Shown: positions 12,459 through 23,633 of the stretch, piece by piece
How positions within the stretch are numbered: the first letter of the stretch is position 1
How the letters are laid out: the number at the start of each line of letters is the position of its first letter
Assembly: GCF_011386835.1 (NCBI RefSeq)
Contig: NC_088800.1
Span: 4,216,001-4,280,000, forward strand
Origin: Chrysemys picta bellii
Taxonomy: Eukaryota > Chordata > Testudines > Emydidae
Length of the DNA: 64,000 bases
Direction: 5' to 3'
Made by a program: the position numbers and the translations under genes
Notes under the pieces: model-generated
Seen by the model: the letters and a program-made list of their open reading frames with translations, nothing else
Told to the model about the DNA's origin: nothing
Databases searched by the model: none

Positions 12459-13385
12459 CAAAATATTCATTTAAACCATTTAGATTTACCACATTCACAT
12501 TTTTCTGAGGAAGGGGAAGTGCAAGATCTGAAGCAGGTCAATCCTGCCTCAAAATATCACTGTGGTTGGCGACTTGAGACTTTGTGCCACCATCTGCACC
12601 TGTGTACCCAGGCATTAAGCTCAGCATTAATGTCTGTAGCTGGTTCTTTTCAAACTCTCTTCCTTACATATGAAGAAAAAAACCCCAGGAATTAATTTTA
12701 TTTTAAATTAATTTTAACTTCTTCCTTCTGAACTATTTCACTGTATCTCAGCTCTTCACATTTCAGACTGCAAAACCTTTGTATAAACTCAAAATGTGGT
12801 TATGTGCCATGCCGTGCCTCTGAGTTTCATCAGTAACTGGATCTCCTCATTCTACTTATGCATTTGGTAAGTCTTCATAATATTCTTTTTCTTACTAATT
12901 TGTCTTAACTGGTTCTGCTTTTGACATAACATATTTTAAAAAGTGAACCAAGAATAAAAAAAGACCACGTGGAATCAGCGTATAATAGACAAAATATATT
13001 AAATACATTGTACAAAAAACACCATGAATAAACAGAGTGATGATATATTAAGGCATCACTTTACAAAAGTAAGAAAGTCAACAGATGATCTAACAAAACT
13101 TTTCACTTCTCAGTCAGCTTCCGAACTGGACAACTAGCTGCATGTGGTTATACTCTATTAGTGAAATAACATCCGCCAAATTCTGAAGGAATCCAGTGAC
13201 AAACATTTTAAATACTCTGTAAATAAACAGTGTATATTTAGTAGTCGCCAACACACTGTGGTTAACTTGTCAGCTTGTACTGTAAGTAATCCATTCTCTA
13301 AGGTTCACAACTGTGTTTGACTCAAAGGTGCAGAAGGAAAAGTAAGGTGAAAATTGTGTTTTCTGTTCAGTCTGGTTGCAAGATA

Positions 13386-13534
13386 CTGTCCATAAAATTA
13401 CTTAACACATTAGGAGATGGGTGGGTACTTAACATTGCATGACAGTGTTTGTTTCGGGGTTACAAAATGTTACAAGGGTTTGAGTAGGTCCTGAAACTCA
13501 CCCAAAAAAATGTGTTAAGTAATTTTATGGACAG
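13386..13534. mobile_element. Short MITE with perfect 25-bp terminal inverted repeats
   Basis: The ends, 13386-13410 and 13510-13534, are exact reverse complements over 25 bp (left end starts CTGTCCATAAAATTACTTAA). The 99-bp middle is non-coding. The perfect ends point to a DNA transposon derivative. The superfamily is not certain because no clear target duplication is visible. Confidence 0.8.
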
Positions 13535-13720
13535 CCCCCATTTTAAGGCGCAAGATTACTGAGACTTTGCCTTTCCTAGTTAGTGAGCTTGGGAAGAATA
13601 CAAAATAATAACTACTAAGGGACCAAATAGATATCAACTGTGAGACTGATTTGGAGATGCTCTGTAATAACTTATGAATATTATGTTCTGTTTGTCTGAC
13701 AGACAGTTATAAGGGGAGGA

Positions 13721-14250
13721 TGTAACAGATGACTACAAGGGGTTAATTCAAGAAGGGGTTTGCTGCACTTGGGCAGGAAAGAGGCCAATAGCTTCAGATA
13801 ACTACCCATTTACCCAGATCTTAGGGATAATCCAGTCCCATTCACTTTGCTGTCCAACCTCTAAACCCCTATCAAGCCCAGTTTATGAACTAGGATCCCC
13901 TTACTAGAGAGGGGAGAACCAAAAGCCCTGGAAGCAAAAAAAAAACTGGGGGGAGAAGTGAGATTCTCCAGGGAGGGGAATAGAGGTAGTTGGGAACAGC
14001 TGATCAGAAGTGATTCTCACAGACCCCAGAGGCTAGAGGTCTGGAGTAAATAGGGACCTGCCTAGGCACTCTGCCAGGGCATAGCAAGCTTCTAGGTAAA
14101 ACAGACATGCATGTAGACCTTTTAATGTTTTAAAGTTTTTTCTTTTATGCTTTGTTGTGTTCCTGTTAAGATTCAACAATAGTTTGGTTTAAGAAAGCTG
14201 CCTGGTCACTGTATTAACCACCGGTCACAGTTCCTGAAAGTCTGGTCACA
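13721..14250 (+). mobile_element. Possible short LTR-like element
   Basis: The stretch starts TGTAACAG and ends GGTCACA, the same style of ends as the LTRs of this window. It is followed immediately by a LINE remnant. The flanking bases do not give a clean duplication and I found no second copy, so the limits are tentative. Confidence 0.35.
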
Positions 14251-15105
14251 GGATTCTCATCACTGTGCGTCTTGATTACTGCAACATCTTTTCCCCAGGC
14301 ATTGAGAAATGTATTCTTGTGCTGCTCATAGAGATTCAGAATGGTGCAGCAAAGATAATTTTCCTAGCCCAGCGCTTCTACCACGTTACCCCTCTCTGAA
14401 TCCTAATGCAGTGGTTCTCAACATATTTATCATTGTTGGCTCTCTGTGTTATGTGGGCCACATCCACACAATATATATACACACTACCTGTATGGCCCTG
14501 AGGATGTCACATGGGCCACAGCTGTGTGCTGAACGGGCTGCAAGCAGCCCCAGGTTGAGAACCACTGCTATAATGGCTGCCATTTTCCCACTGCATCAAA
14601 CGTAAGTGGCCTGGCTGCACTTTCAGGCCCATCATGCCTCTCATCTCTCGCATTCAGTACTGGAGACCACTCCTGCCTCCAACTGGCCCATAAGGCCAGC
14701 CTCCAACACCCACTTGTTAAGTTTTCAAACAAGAACCTTCCTGCTTTCTCCCACCTCACATCTGAGGGGTCCTCACTGTAAACATCTGCAAAATTACCTC
14801 CTTATCCTTCTTTAAATCCCTCCTTAAAACTCCTTTGCCGTGATGCCTACAAAAAACCTAACAACAGTTAGGTCATTGGTGTGCAGAGAGATCAGGCTGA
14901 CCAATAACGTCTCACTGTTTCCCTGCACTCTCCCATTTGTCTGTATCCATGTGTGGTGCCTCTGCTACTTGGATTACAAACTCTTTGGGGACAGGCTTTT
15001 TGGTTTGCGTTTGTACAGTGCCTAGAACAGTGGGGTCCTGGTCCTTGACTGGGGCCCCTAGGTACTATGGCAATATAAAGTATTTTTATTAATAAAGGTT
15101 CCAAA
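14251..15105 (+). mobile_element. CR1-clade (L3-like) LINE 3' fragment, interrupted by a MITE
   Basis: Near the left end a frame reads RLDYCNI, the conserved motif late in CR1/L2/L3 reverse transcriptases. A degraded stretch similar to the C-terminal RT region follows (IQNGAAKIIF). A hAT MITE at 14409-14567 interrupts it. Downstream come further degenerate frames and then the non-coding tail with CTCTTTGGGGACAGG, GTTTGTACAGTGCCTAGAAC and GACTGGGGCCCCTAGGTAC. Frameshifts and stops show it is long dead. Confidence 0.65.
14409..14567. mobile_element. hAT-type MITE inside a LINE
   Basis: The ends are CAGTGGTTCTCAAC and GTTGAGAACCACTG, perfect inverted repeats of the hAT MITE kind. Length is 159 bp. 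The flanking octamers (TCCTAATG and CTATAATG) agree at 5 of 8 positions, consistent with an old 8-bp duplication. Confidence 0.8.
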
Positions 15106-15119
15106 CTGAGTTGGGCCTG

Positions 15120-15550
15120 CTGAGGGGTGATATGGCTGAGCTCTATAAAATCATGACTGGTGTGGAGAAAGTAAAGAAGGAAGTGTTATTTACTCCTTCT
15201 CATAACACAAGAACTAGGGGTCACCAAATGAAATTAACAGGCAGCAGGTTTTAAACAAACAAAAGGAAATATATCTTCACACAACGCACAGTCAACCTGT
15301 GGAACTCTTTGCCAAGGGATGTTGTGAAGGCCAAGACTATAACAGGGTTCAAAAAAGAACTAGATAAATTCATGGAGAATAGGTCCATCAATGGCTATTA
15401 GCCAGAAGCTGGGAATGAGCAACAGGCAACGGATCACTTGATGATTACCTGTTCGTTCTCTCTGGGACACCAGACACTGGCCATTGACGGAAGACAGGAC
15501 ACTGGGCTCGACGGACCTTTAGTCTGACCCACTATGTCCATTCTTATGAG
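15120..15550 (+). mobile_element. CR1 LINE 3' end
   Basis: Motifs in order: CCTGTGGAACTCTTTGCCAA, AGAACTAGATAAATTCATGG, CAGAAGCTGGGAATGAGCAA, GGATCACTTGATGATTACCT, ACACTGGGCTCGACGGACCT and CCATTCTTATG. These are the end of a CR1 ORF2 and its 3' UTR, as seen across turtle and bird genomes. The 5' part is missing, as is usual for CR1. A reverse-oriented relative is at about 38818-39060. Confidence 0.85.
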
Positions 15551-15719
15551 TAATCACTGTGTTAGTGCACAAGGTACTCTAGGCTAGGGCCAAGTCTAAG
15601 AATGGCAGGATTCCACTGACAGGTAAAAGCAAGAGGCCTAAACAGCTGAGAGGGAGCACTCAATAAGTCCAGAAGACGGGACAGAGCAGAGCTAGCCCTG
15701 TACCTGTGTGTCTTATGTC

Positions 15720-16357
15720 ACGTCTCTGGTTGCTTCCAAATCACTGGAAGGTCCTCAGTCCCTTGGTTAGAATGCTCCCATTAGTATAAGTTCATAGTCC
15801 AGAGGTTTGAGCAGGAAAGAGGCAAAATGCAGATGTTTGCAGGGCCTTTTATAGCTTCTGCCAAGTGAAGGGAAACCGATTGTTCTCACTGTGGAAAATT
15901 ACAGGGAACAAGAGGGTGTTTGGTGTCACATGGGCAAGTCACATATCATGTCCATGAATGCTTCGCTTAGTCATAGTAGAAGCCATCATCCATACCCTAG
16001 TTAGAACGTTCAAAGGATGTCCATTCAGTGTAGATAGGTGTCTCCCATGGTCCATTGTGAGTTAAAGCGTTCCTTGATAGGCTATTTAACTTGAGTAATC
16101 CCTTTAAGATGTGCAGGCTAAATACCCTGTGGATGTTACCACTTGAGCAAACATTTGAAATACAAGTACACAGTTAATATTCATAACTTCAGATACAAAA
16201 ATGATACATGTATACAAATAGCATAATCATATTCAGCAAATCATAAATTTTCTATTGACACCTTACTTGACATACTTTGTATGAGATTTGTTGCAATTAT
16301 ATAACCGTGGTAGCAACAATGACTTGCATGGTCATATTTTAATCAGATAATGTCACA
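15720..16357 (-). mobile_element. LTR family D, copy 1 (truncated)
   Basis: On the minus strand it starts TGTGACATTATCTGATTAAA at 16357. It continues with motifs shared with the LTR at 54167-55434, including AGTTATGAATATT and, near its other end, TGATTTGGAAGCAACCAGAG. The terminal part present in that copy is absent here, so it is truncated on the left. No internal retroviral genes adjoin it. Confidence 0.75.
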
Positions 16358-17274
16358 CTGAGACAATCAGTACCACCAGAAATGGAAAATTAGAAGTATT
16401 AATGCTTATATAAGTCTAAAGGAAAAAATAAGTCCCCAAATACTTTCAGCTATTAACTGAGACTAATATAAAGACCCTAGCTAATACTGCTAGCTCTAGC
16501 TCAGGGATTGAGCTTTCAAAGTCATTTATACTATAAGAGTATCAGTATTACAGAGAATGTTCATTCCTTAGTGAGAAATTATTGGATTTAAGGAAATTAG
16601 AAATGGATAAAAAGCTTACCACCTTCGTGAACTGAACCTTTTACGCAATTCCTATACTTCTGCTGGATATGAACAAGTCTTGATACAACTGAAATCATAA
16701 TCCACCTTTACAGTCCAAGACTACTCTGCTGGGGCATACAGACCCCACACAGGGCCCAAAGGGGTTAAAAGACAATAATGGGCCCAGGTTACCGCACCCC
16801 TACAGGCCAGCTGAGCATACTCCAGCAGGAAGAGCAGATGAAAAGGAGCTCAGGAGCCCAGGCAAGGCATGATGGACAGGCTGCAGGAGAGCAGAATCCT
16901 TCCCCAAGGAAGCCAGACAGAAGGTTGGTCTTAAGAGGGGACTACACATAGCAGGTAATGCCACCAGTAACCATCACCCACTTCAAGCAGCAGCAGGTCT
17001 TGCAAAGCCCTGCTCACTTGGGACTTTGTGAAGTTATTGACTGTTCAGACTATAGGTGCTATGCCCCAAAATGAAGGGGCACATAGGCAAGAAATAGCTC
17101 AGGGTGGCAAATTTAGGCTCTCTAAGAGGAGGATCCTGCCACTGTTACTTCCCACAGGGCCCTGGGCTGGGACCTGGTGGAGTGGGAGGGCCCAGGTCCT
17201 CCTACCACACCATGCTTAAGGACAAAGACCCCAGACACAGTGGGGAGGCCCAAATACTGCCAGCCTAGAGGCAG

Positions 17275-17350
17275 GGACCAGGCACTGCTACTGCCCCCCG
17301 ACAGTAAGACAAGCGGCTGGAGAACAGGTGCACTAACCACCAGGCTACCC
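17275..17350 (-). repeat. tRNA-like SINE fragment
   Basis: On the minus strand the motifs TAGCCTGGTGGTTAGTGCAC and CTGTTCTCC resemble the A-box half of a tRNA gene, as in tRNA-derived SINEs. No clean B box (GGTTCRANNCC) is visible, so it is either a partial SINE or a chance resemblance. Confidence 0.3.
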
Positions 17351-17555
17351 AGCCCTCCAAGACTCCCACCACAAAGACCATTCGCTATTATTACATAAAA
17401 ATATATTTCACATTTGAAGTGAAGTGTGGCAGCTATTCCATGCAAGCAGCGCTATTGTCTAACAAAGGGAAAGCAAAAAAAAAATAAAAAAAATGGTGTT
17501 TTAAATTGATACTAAAAGGGAGAATTCAAGTCAGGACACAAGTGAAAGTTGTCAC

Positions 17556-18746
17556 TGTGACGTTGTGCAGTCTATATGGTTTTATAAAAACTAATAAGTC
17601 AATATAATGTAACTGAGATAGTTTTAGAGAAAATACGGTAATAAGTGAATGTAACGTAACTGGGATATGCCTCATGCAAAAGGTCTCTTGTAAGGTATCA
17701 TTACAAAGCTTATAATCTACTGAGTATGATCATCTGATTTGTATAAATGTACCACTCTTGTATCTAAAACTAGAAATATAAAATGTAACTCTGAGGGCCT
17801 ATTGTAATTGTGTAAAGTGTGGACCATTAATGATGGTTTGGAATCTTGATGACTCCCATTGTCTGCAGATGGCTGTATTTACCTGTGAGTCTTCCTGTAT
17901 ATGTGTGTGTGCTGGCAAGTGAGTAATGAAGTCTTGCAGTGACATGTGATCATGTCACCTGAACTGGAATCCATCTTTAACCTGGTGCTTTTCCAGTGAG
18001 GGGGGGTGGAAACCCAGAGAGACAAAGAGTTCCCGCCTTATGCAAAAGATATATAAAGGGGGGGAAGAGAACAGAGAGGGAGAAGAAGCCATCATGAAGA
18101 ATCCCCTAGCTACCACCTGAGCTGCAACAAGAGCTGTACCAGGGGAAAGAATTGTGCCCAGGCCTGGAAGGTGTCCAGTCTGAGAAAAACTTACTGAAAC
18201 ATCTCTGAGGGTGAGATTATCTGTATTTAGTTTGATTAGGCATAGATTTGCGCATTTTATTTTATTTTGCTTGGTGACTTACTTTGTTCTGTCTGTTACT
18301 ACTTTGAACCACTTAAATCCTACTGTCTGTATTTAATAAAATCACTTTCTATTTAGTAATTCACTCAGAGTATGTATTAATACCTGGGGGAGCAAACAAC
18401 TGTGCATATCTCTCTATCAGTGTTATAGAGGGCGAACAATTTATGAGTTTGCCCTGCATAAACTTTATGCAGGGTAAAACGGATTTATCTGGGTTTAGAC
18501 CCCATTGGGAGTTGGGCATCTGAGTGCTAAAGACAAGCACACTACTGCGAGCTGTTTTCAGGTAAACTTGCAGCTTTGGGACAGGAGATTCAGACCCTGG
18601 ATCTGTGTCTGGAGCCAGACGGGAGTGTCTGGCTCAGCAAGACAGGGTGCTGGAGTCCTGAGCTGGCAGGGAACACAGAAGCAGGGGTAGTCTTTGCACA
18701 TCGGGTGGCAGCTCCCAAGGGGGTTTCTGTGATCCAACCCGTCACA
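17556..18746 (+). mobile_element. Solo LTR, family B copy 1
   Basis: A 1191-bp element that starts TGTGACGTTGTGCAG and ends CAACCCGTCACA; its termini TGTGACG/CGTCACA form a perfect 7-bp inverted repeat. The 5-bp target duplication GTCAC is exact on both sides (17551-17555 and 18747-18751). A TATA box (ATATATAAA near 18050) and AATAAA (18335-18340) give plus-strand orientation, antisense to PIAS1. It is almost identical to 29816-31005. No viral coding sequence is attached. Confidence 0.93.
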
Positions 18747-18773
18747 GTCACATGGTCTTTGCTTGACTCTGAG

Positions 18774-19036
18774 CAGGGGCGGCGCCAGGCACCAGCACAG
18801 CAAACGTGTGCCTGGGGCGGCAAGCCGCAGGGGGCGGCCTGCCGGTCGCTGTGAAGGCAGCAGTCAGGCTGTCTTCGGTGGAGTGCCTGTGGGAGGTCTG
18901 CCGGTCCTGCGGCTTCAGCGGCAATTCGGCGGCGGGTAGGCCGAAGGCGCGGGACCGGCAGACCTCCCGCAGGCATGCTGCCGAAGGCTGCTTCACTGCC
19001 GTGCTTGGGGCAGCAAAATACATAGAGCCGCCCCTG
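18774..19036. mobile_element. GC-rich hAT-type MITE next to a solo LTR
   Basis: A 263-bp element with inverted ends CAGGGGCGGC and GCCGCCCCTG. Flanking octamers ACTCTGAG and ATTCTGAG match at 7 of 8 positions, the 8-bp duplication expected of hAT elements. It is strongly GC- and CpG-rich in an AT-rich intron. Open frames across it are compositional. It lies 27 bp beyond the family B LTR. Confidence 0.85.
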
Positions 19037-19239
19037 ATTCTGAGTGATTAAGACCTTTGTTTTTACATCTCACCATTAGCACAGTGTACTATGCTGGGGC
19101 ATTGGCTCAATGGTGTACAGCTTGATTATTTTAAAAGTGCCTGTAGAGGGGGGAAATGATTTAAAATGTCAGAAGCTAAATAAAAAAAAAAATGTATATA
19201 AAGCATGTGTGTAAGTATAATGCATATACACCCACACAG

Positions 19240-19438
19240 CCAGCTCTGAAGCACAGCTAGGTCAGAAGGAGGGGTGAGAGGAGTTGACGCTCTTAACTTA
19301 CATAGCTAAGCCAGCAACCACCCCCAGGTACACCAGCAAAAGAAGAGTCCATTTGCCAGTGTAAGCTTCGTCTCTGCAAGGGGTTTTGCTGGTACAACTA
19401 TACCAGCAATGCCTTTGTAGTGCAAACTAGTCCTTAGA
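19240..19438. repeat. Fragment of a CTACAC-ended MITE
   Basis: The right end, reading GTAGTGCAAACTAGTCCTTA, is the reverse complement of the GGACTAGT..ACTAC ends seen in turtle Harbinger-like MITEs, and CAGCAAAA/TTTTGCTGG arms pair inside. The left end is not clear. Confidence 0.45.
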
Positions 19439-19682
19439 AATATCAGGAACCGCAAGTCTCATCTTCCCCATGTTGCTGAATGACTTACTGGATGATTTAG
19501 ATATGGATTAGGAACTCTCCTTGCCCTTATCAGAAAGGGCAGAGGTTTGAATCTTTAACAGAGAGCTTTTTTTCCTCCTATGGTCTTAAATAAATAGGTG
19601 TCAACAACAAAAATTGCAGAGAGTCTGCATAAAAATATATTTCTCATTGCAAATCGGTTTTTCTTGCAGGGTTTCTCTATTG

Positions 19683-19971
19683 CAGGGATTCTCAAACTTC
19701 ATTGCCCCGTGATGCCCTTCTGATAAAGTTACTACATGACCCCAGGAGGAGCGGAGTCCGAGTGCCAGCACCCTGGGTGTGGGGAAGAGGGGACTACAGC
19801 CTGAGCCCACCGCCCCGGGTGTGGTGGAGAGGGGTCCACAGCCCGAGCCCTGCCATCTCAGGTGGGGCTGGACCTAGGGCTTCAGCTTCAGCCCTGGGTC
19901 CCAACAACTTTAATGCTGGCCCTGGCCACCCCATTAAAATTGGGTCACGACCCACAGTTTGAGAACCGCTG
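19683..19971. mobile_element. hAT-type MITE with perfect 8-bp duplication
   Basis: Inverted ends CAGGGATTCTCAAACTT and CAGTTTGAGAACCGCTG. The octamer CTCTATTG is exact on both sides (19675-19682 and 19972-19979). The 289-bp interior is GC-rich and non-coding. Confidence 0.92.
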
Positions 19972-20061
19972 CTCTATTGTCATAAACCTGCTACTTTGGT
20001 CATCCACTGCATCTGGTCTGGGTTAAGTATGCAAGACACAAATTTCTATTCTGTGTATGAT

Positions 20062-20092
20062 ACATACATACATACATACACACACACACGCA
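20062..20092. repeat. (CATA)n/(CA)n microsatellite
   Basis: About five CATA units lead directly into a CA run. Ordinary simple repeat. Confidence 0.85.
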
Positions 20093-20816
20093 CAAATGAC
20101 ATATTGTTAAGTATATAGATCAAGAAAAATTGGCAGAAAATGTTATCCCTCTGCAGGTTGCTCTAATTTTTCTACAGTACTCTGAAAAATATAAAATGCG
20201 AAGTATTATTAGTAGTCTTCTTTGGGGTTCAGGAATGTATCCCATAAAATCTTTAATGAACTCTATACTATCACATCCATAGAAAGGGTATATTCATTAA
20301 GATTGTGTGATACTTCCTGATGTAACCAGTTGGACATCAGATTGTCAATTAATTTATTTAGTCAAAAAATGCTTTCCATCTTACTAAATAATTAAGAGCT
20401 AACATTTATACACTACTGTATTTTGACTAAATTATTAGTCTTACAAGTGTTATACTAGAACAACCGCAGAAATTTAGAATGTAAGAAAAGTCATTACTGA
20501 ACTGGCTCATAAACCGTTATTAGAAGTCACTGGTATTTTCTGAATACAGAAATATAGTATTACATAAAACAACCATATCAAGAGAGCACAACATTTTAGC
20601 AAAGTTTTGCCAAGGTCAATGAATGACCTTTGATTGTTCACTCTTTCAGCCATAGTGATGAGCAATTCTGATCAACTATAGACGATTATTCAAAATATTA
20701 TCTAGAAAATCCAAATGGTGGAAGTTCACAGGGCAAGTGGTGAATTGTTTCTGCTTAGCTAGTTCCTCCCAAAAATTAAAATATCTAGTTTGCTACCAAG
20801 CAATTTTGTAAGGATT

Positions 20817-20846
20817 GGGGGGGGGGGGGGGGGAGAGAGAGAGAGA
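20817..20846. repeat. 17-base poly-G followed by (GA)n
   Basis: Seventeen consecutive G, then about six GA units. It is purine-only on the plus strand. Confidence 0.9.
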
Positions 20847-21469
20847 ATACATTCACACTATAAAGCCTTTTTATAGGCAGATGCAAAGAGTACTATTGAA
20901 AAAAAATGACACACTGGCTCCAAATTAACGCATGCATCATTGGATCCAGAAGCAAGCACAAAAAAAGCTCATTTATAAGAAATTAACATTCTTTAGAAAG
21001 TATTTGGTACAGGATTAAAGATGCAACATAAATCAACAGAAATTCACAGTGAAGGCTAATATGAGTTGCTTCTCTCTTAATTTGATTTCACCAAATTCTC
21101 TTGTACCAGTCCAGTGTACCAGAGAAAGGCTGTCACATGCAATCATTCTAGGGGAGGGGTAGGAAAAGAATGAATCCTAACCAGGACCAACAAACAACAA
21201 GATATCCCTAACCAGCTTCACTACCGCAATCCTCGACATCCTGCATACAATATACACTTCCCTCTTGCTAACCCACCACTATCACCAAACCCCTCTCTTA
21301 GCACTAAACTTCTTCCTTCCTCTCTAATCAGAGAAACAAGTATTAGAGGCAGCACCTTTTGAATGTTCTATCCTTTGCTCCACTTAATTCTCCATAACCA
21401 TTTAAATGCATACATATAATACAGAACATAGGAGAGAGTCAATTGGAATCTGACCACTGCCATAGAAGA

Positions 21470-21709
21470 GTTTCAGCGGGGTAGCCTGTTTCAGCAAAAA
21501 CAACAAGGAGTCTTGTGGCATCTTAAAGACTAACAAATTTATTAGAGCATAAGCTTTCGTGGGCTATGACCCACTTCTTCAGATGTATGGAGCCTGCCTA
21601 CTGTAATTTTCACTCCATACATCTAAAGAAGTGGGTCATAGCGCACGAAAGCTTATGCTCTAATAAATTTGTTAGTCTTTAAGGTGCCACAAGACTCCTC
21701 GTTGTTTTT
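21470..21709. mobile_element. Head-to-head palindromic repeat, copy 1
   Basis: Two arms of about 115 bp face each other, each containing GAGCATAAGCTTTCGTG or its reverse complement. The 11-bp target duplication GCCATAGAAGA is exact (21459-21469 and 21710-21720). The left arm, read on the minus strand, has CTGAAGA, a GTGGG/CCCAC hairpin and GAAAGCTTATGCTC. The right arm has the same with base changes. No protein is encoded. Duplications of 10-12 bp recur in this family. Confidence 0.85.
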
Positions 21710-22085
21710 GCCATAGAAGAATGCAACCACTTATAGGGAAAGGATGCCACTAATCGCTATGGTGTCTATCACAAGGGTCCACAGAGCAAACTGGACACCT
21801 GAACAGATGAATACTTGGCTTCTAGGAACAGAAACAATGGAGCATTCTATGCAGCCATATACATTGCACAGACATAAAAAAGGCAAGAACACATGATAGC
21901 TTGGCTCTAAGAATTGGAACAGAACAGTCTAGCACTTAATAAGCAACTGGCAATCAAAACTCACATTCCTTTCTTTGTTCTGCCACAGACTCGCTGTAAC
22001 ACCATGGCCAAATCATTTAATCTGAGTGCCTCATTTTACCCAGAGTCCTGTTTGTCTGGGCTGCTATGAAACGGAACTAGATAAT

Positions 22086-22286
22086 CTTTCGTGGGCTATA
22101 ACCCACTTCAGATGCATGGAGTGGAAAATACAGTACCTGCCTATTGTATTTTCCACTCCGTGCATCTGATGAAGTGGGTTTTAGCCCACGAAAGCTTATG
22201 ACCAAATAAATTTGATAGTCTCTAAGGTGCCACAAGGACTCCTCATTGTTATGGTGATACAGACTAACACGGCTACCGCTCTGAGA
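22086..22286. mobile_element. Palindromic repeat, copy 2 (left arm truncated)
   Basis: The left arm starts inside the hairpin (CTTTCGTGGGCTATAACCCA). After a short turn (CAGTACCTGCCTATTGTA) the right arm repeats it in reverse and runs on to the family end CAGACTAACACGGCTACC. It has CTGATGA at 22166-22172, a GTGGG..CCCAC stem and GAAA at 22190-22193. Confidence 0.8.
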
Positions 22287-22616
22287 ACTGTGTTATTGTC
22301 CGCCATTGTCATTGTGCAGTTACAAAGCATTTACCTAACTATAACTGCAAGACATACATTGTCACTGAAGTTCAATATTTCAAGATTTGGTCAGTTTGTT
22401 GCAATCTCAAATTCATTTATATATACACTGAGCTTTTAGCAATCAATTTTTAAAAGTTTAAAGTAAAAAACCCTAACATTAACAACAGAGAAAACAACTT
22501 TTTGAACAAATGCCTAAATGTATATGATACTGACAGACAGGAAAGACTAAGGGCTACAATTAACTTGTGTAAACATTATACATTTGACAACTTTCCATAA
22601 CTTATTTTATATAAAG

Positions 22617-22705
22617 TAACAGAGGGTCCTGTGGCACCTTTAAGACTAACAGAAGTATTGGGAGCATAAGCTTTCGTGGGTAAGAACCTCACTTCTTCAG
22701 ATGCA
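22617..22705 (-). mobile_element. Palindromic repeat family, single-arm copy 3
   Basis: One arm only: GGGTCCTGTGGCACC, AAGACTAACAGAAG, GAGCATAAGCTTTCGTGGG and CACTTCTTCAGATGCA, on the reverse orientation of the family. Truncated at both sides. Confidence 0.75.
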
Positions 22706-23054
22706 GATGAAAGCTATGGAAATTCCATGCAACTGGATAAACAGTTATTTACACTATCTTTTTAAAGCATGAATTACAGTATTTCTGAGTAATGAATACA
22801 ACCTCTGCAAACTTCCCCAAGGTCAAGAATGAACATCACCATTGATACTTGTTACCTCATCCTCCTCTCCTCACTCCCCAACACTCCATTTGTTTCTTCC
22901 ACCAGCTAGATCTGGTCTTTTACACGGTACGCTCGTAGCACAATGCTAGTGCAATGGAGCCTCAACTTGACTGATGCCCCTTGGCATTACCGCTAAATAA
23001 TTGTGAAACGCAGGCTCTTCACTGAACACCCTTTCTAAGAGGCCAACTAAAGCA

Positions 23055-23218
23055 GGGATCCCTTAAACTCTGTCCAAAGTTTTCAAACCTGGGTGCCTAA
23101 AGTTAGATTCCAAAACCTATATTTAGGCACCTAAACATGAGTAGCTTGGTTTTTCCAGAAGTGATGAGCATTCACAAATCCCACCGAAATTAGTGGGATC
23201 TGCAGATGTTCAGCATCT
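23055..23218. repeat. Old amniote-type interspersed repeat
   Basis: Motifs GTGCCTAAAGTTAGATTCC, TATTTAGGCACCTAAA and AGTGATGAGCATTCACAAA belong to a low-conservation dispersed repeat. Similar fragments appear at about 47578-47700 and 55585-55675. I do not know its family name. Confidence 0.4.
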
Positions 23219-23236
23219 GGGGGGGGGGGGGGGGGG
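23219..23236. repeat. 18-base poly-G
   Basis: Eighteen consecutive G on the plus strand, at the edge of an old repeat. Confidence 0.9.
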
Positions 23237-23349
23237 AGTGAGGGGGAATTGAGCCACTTGATTTATTTAGGACTTAAATCTGGATTGAAATTTTTGGTCT
23301 CTATCCCCTACAGCACTGATACCCTTAAGGATTACTTAGCTGCTATTAA

Positions 23350-23633
23350 GGGCTTGGCTACACTTACATTTTATAGCGCTCTGACTTGCTGGCTCAGGGG
23401 GTGAAAGATCACCCCCCTGAGCGGAGCAAGTCAGAGCGCTTTAAAGCGCTAGCGTAAACAGGCTCTGAGCGCTGGGAGCCACGCTCCCAGTGCTCGGAGC
23501 TAATCCCCTCGTGGATTACCAAGAGCGACCACACTTGCACTTCACACACACGATGACACTTGCACGCGCATGACCGCACTTGCAGTGCAAAGCACTGCCA
23601 CAGCGCTTTGAAGTTTCCAGTGTAGCCATGCCC
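23350..23633. mobile_element. Harbinger-like MITE, TAA target duplication
   Basis: Inverted ends GGGCTTGGCTACACTT and GTGTAGCCATGCCC, flanked on both sides by TAA (23347-23349 and 23634-23636). That matches the TWA duplications of PIF/Harbinger elements. Internal CpG-rich arms such as CTGACTTGCT and AGCAAGTCAG also pair. 284 bp, non-coding. Confidence 0.82.

Noticed and set aside
18505..19051. Cluster of frames up to 128 residues on both strands
   Set aside because: They fall in the end of a solo LTR and in a GC-rich MITE, whose limits are fixed by target duplications.
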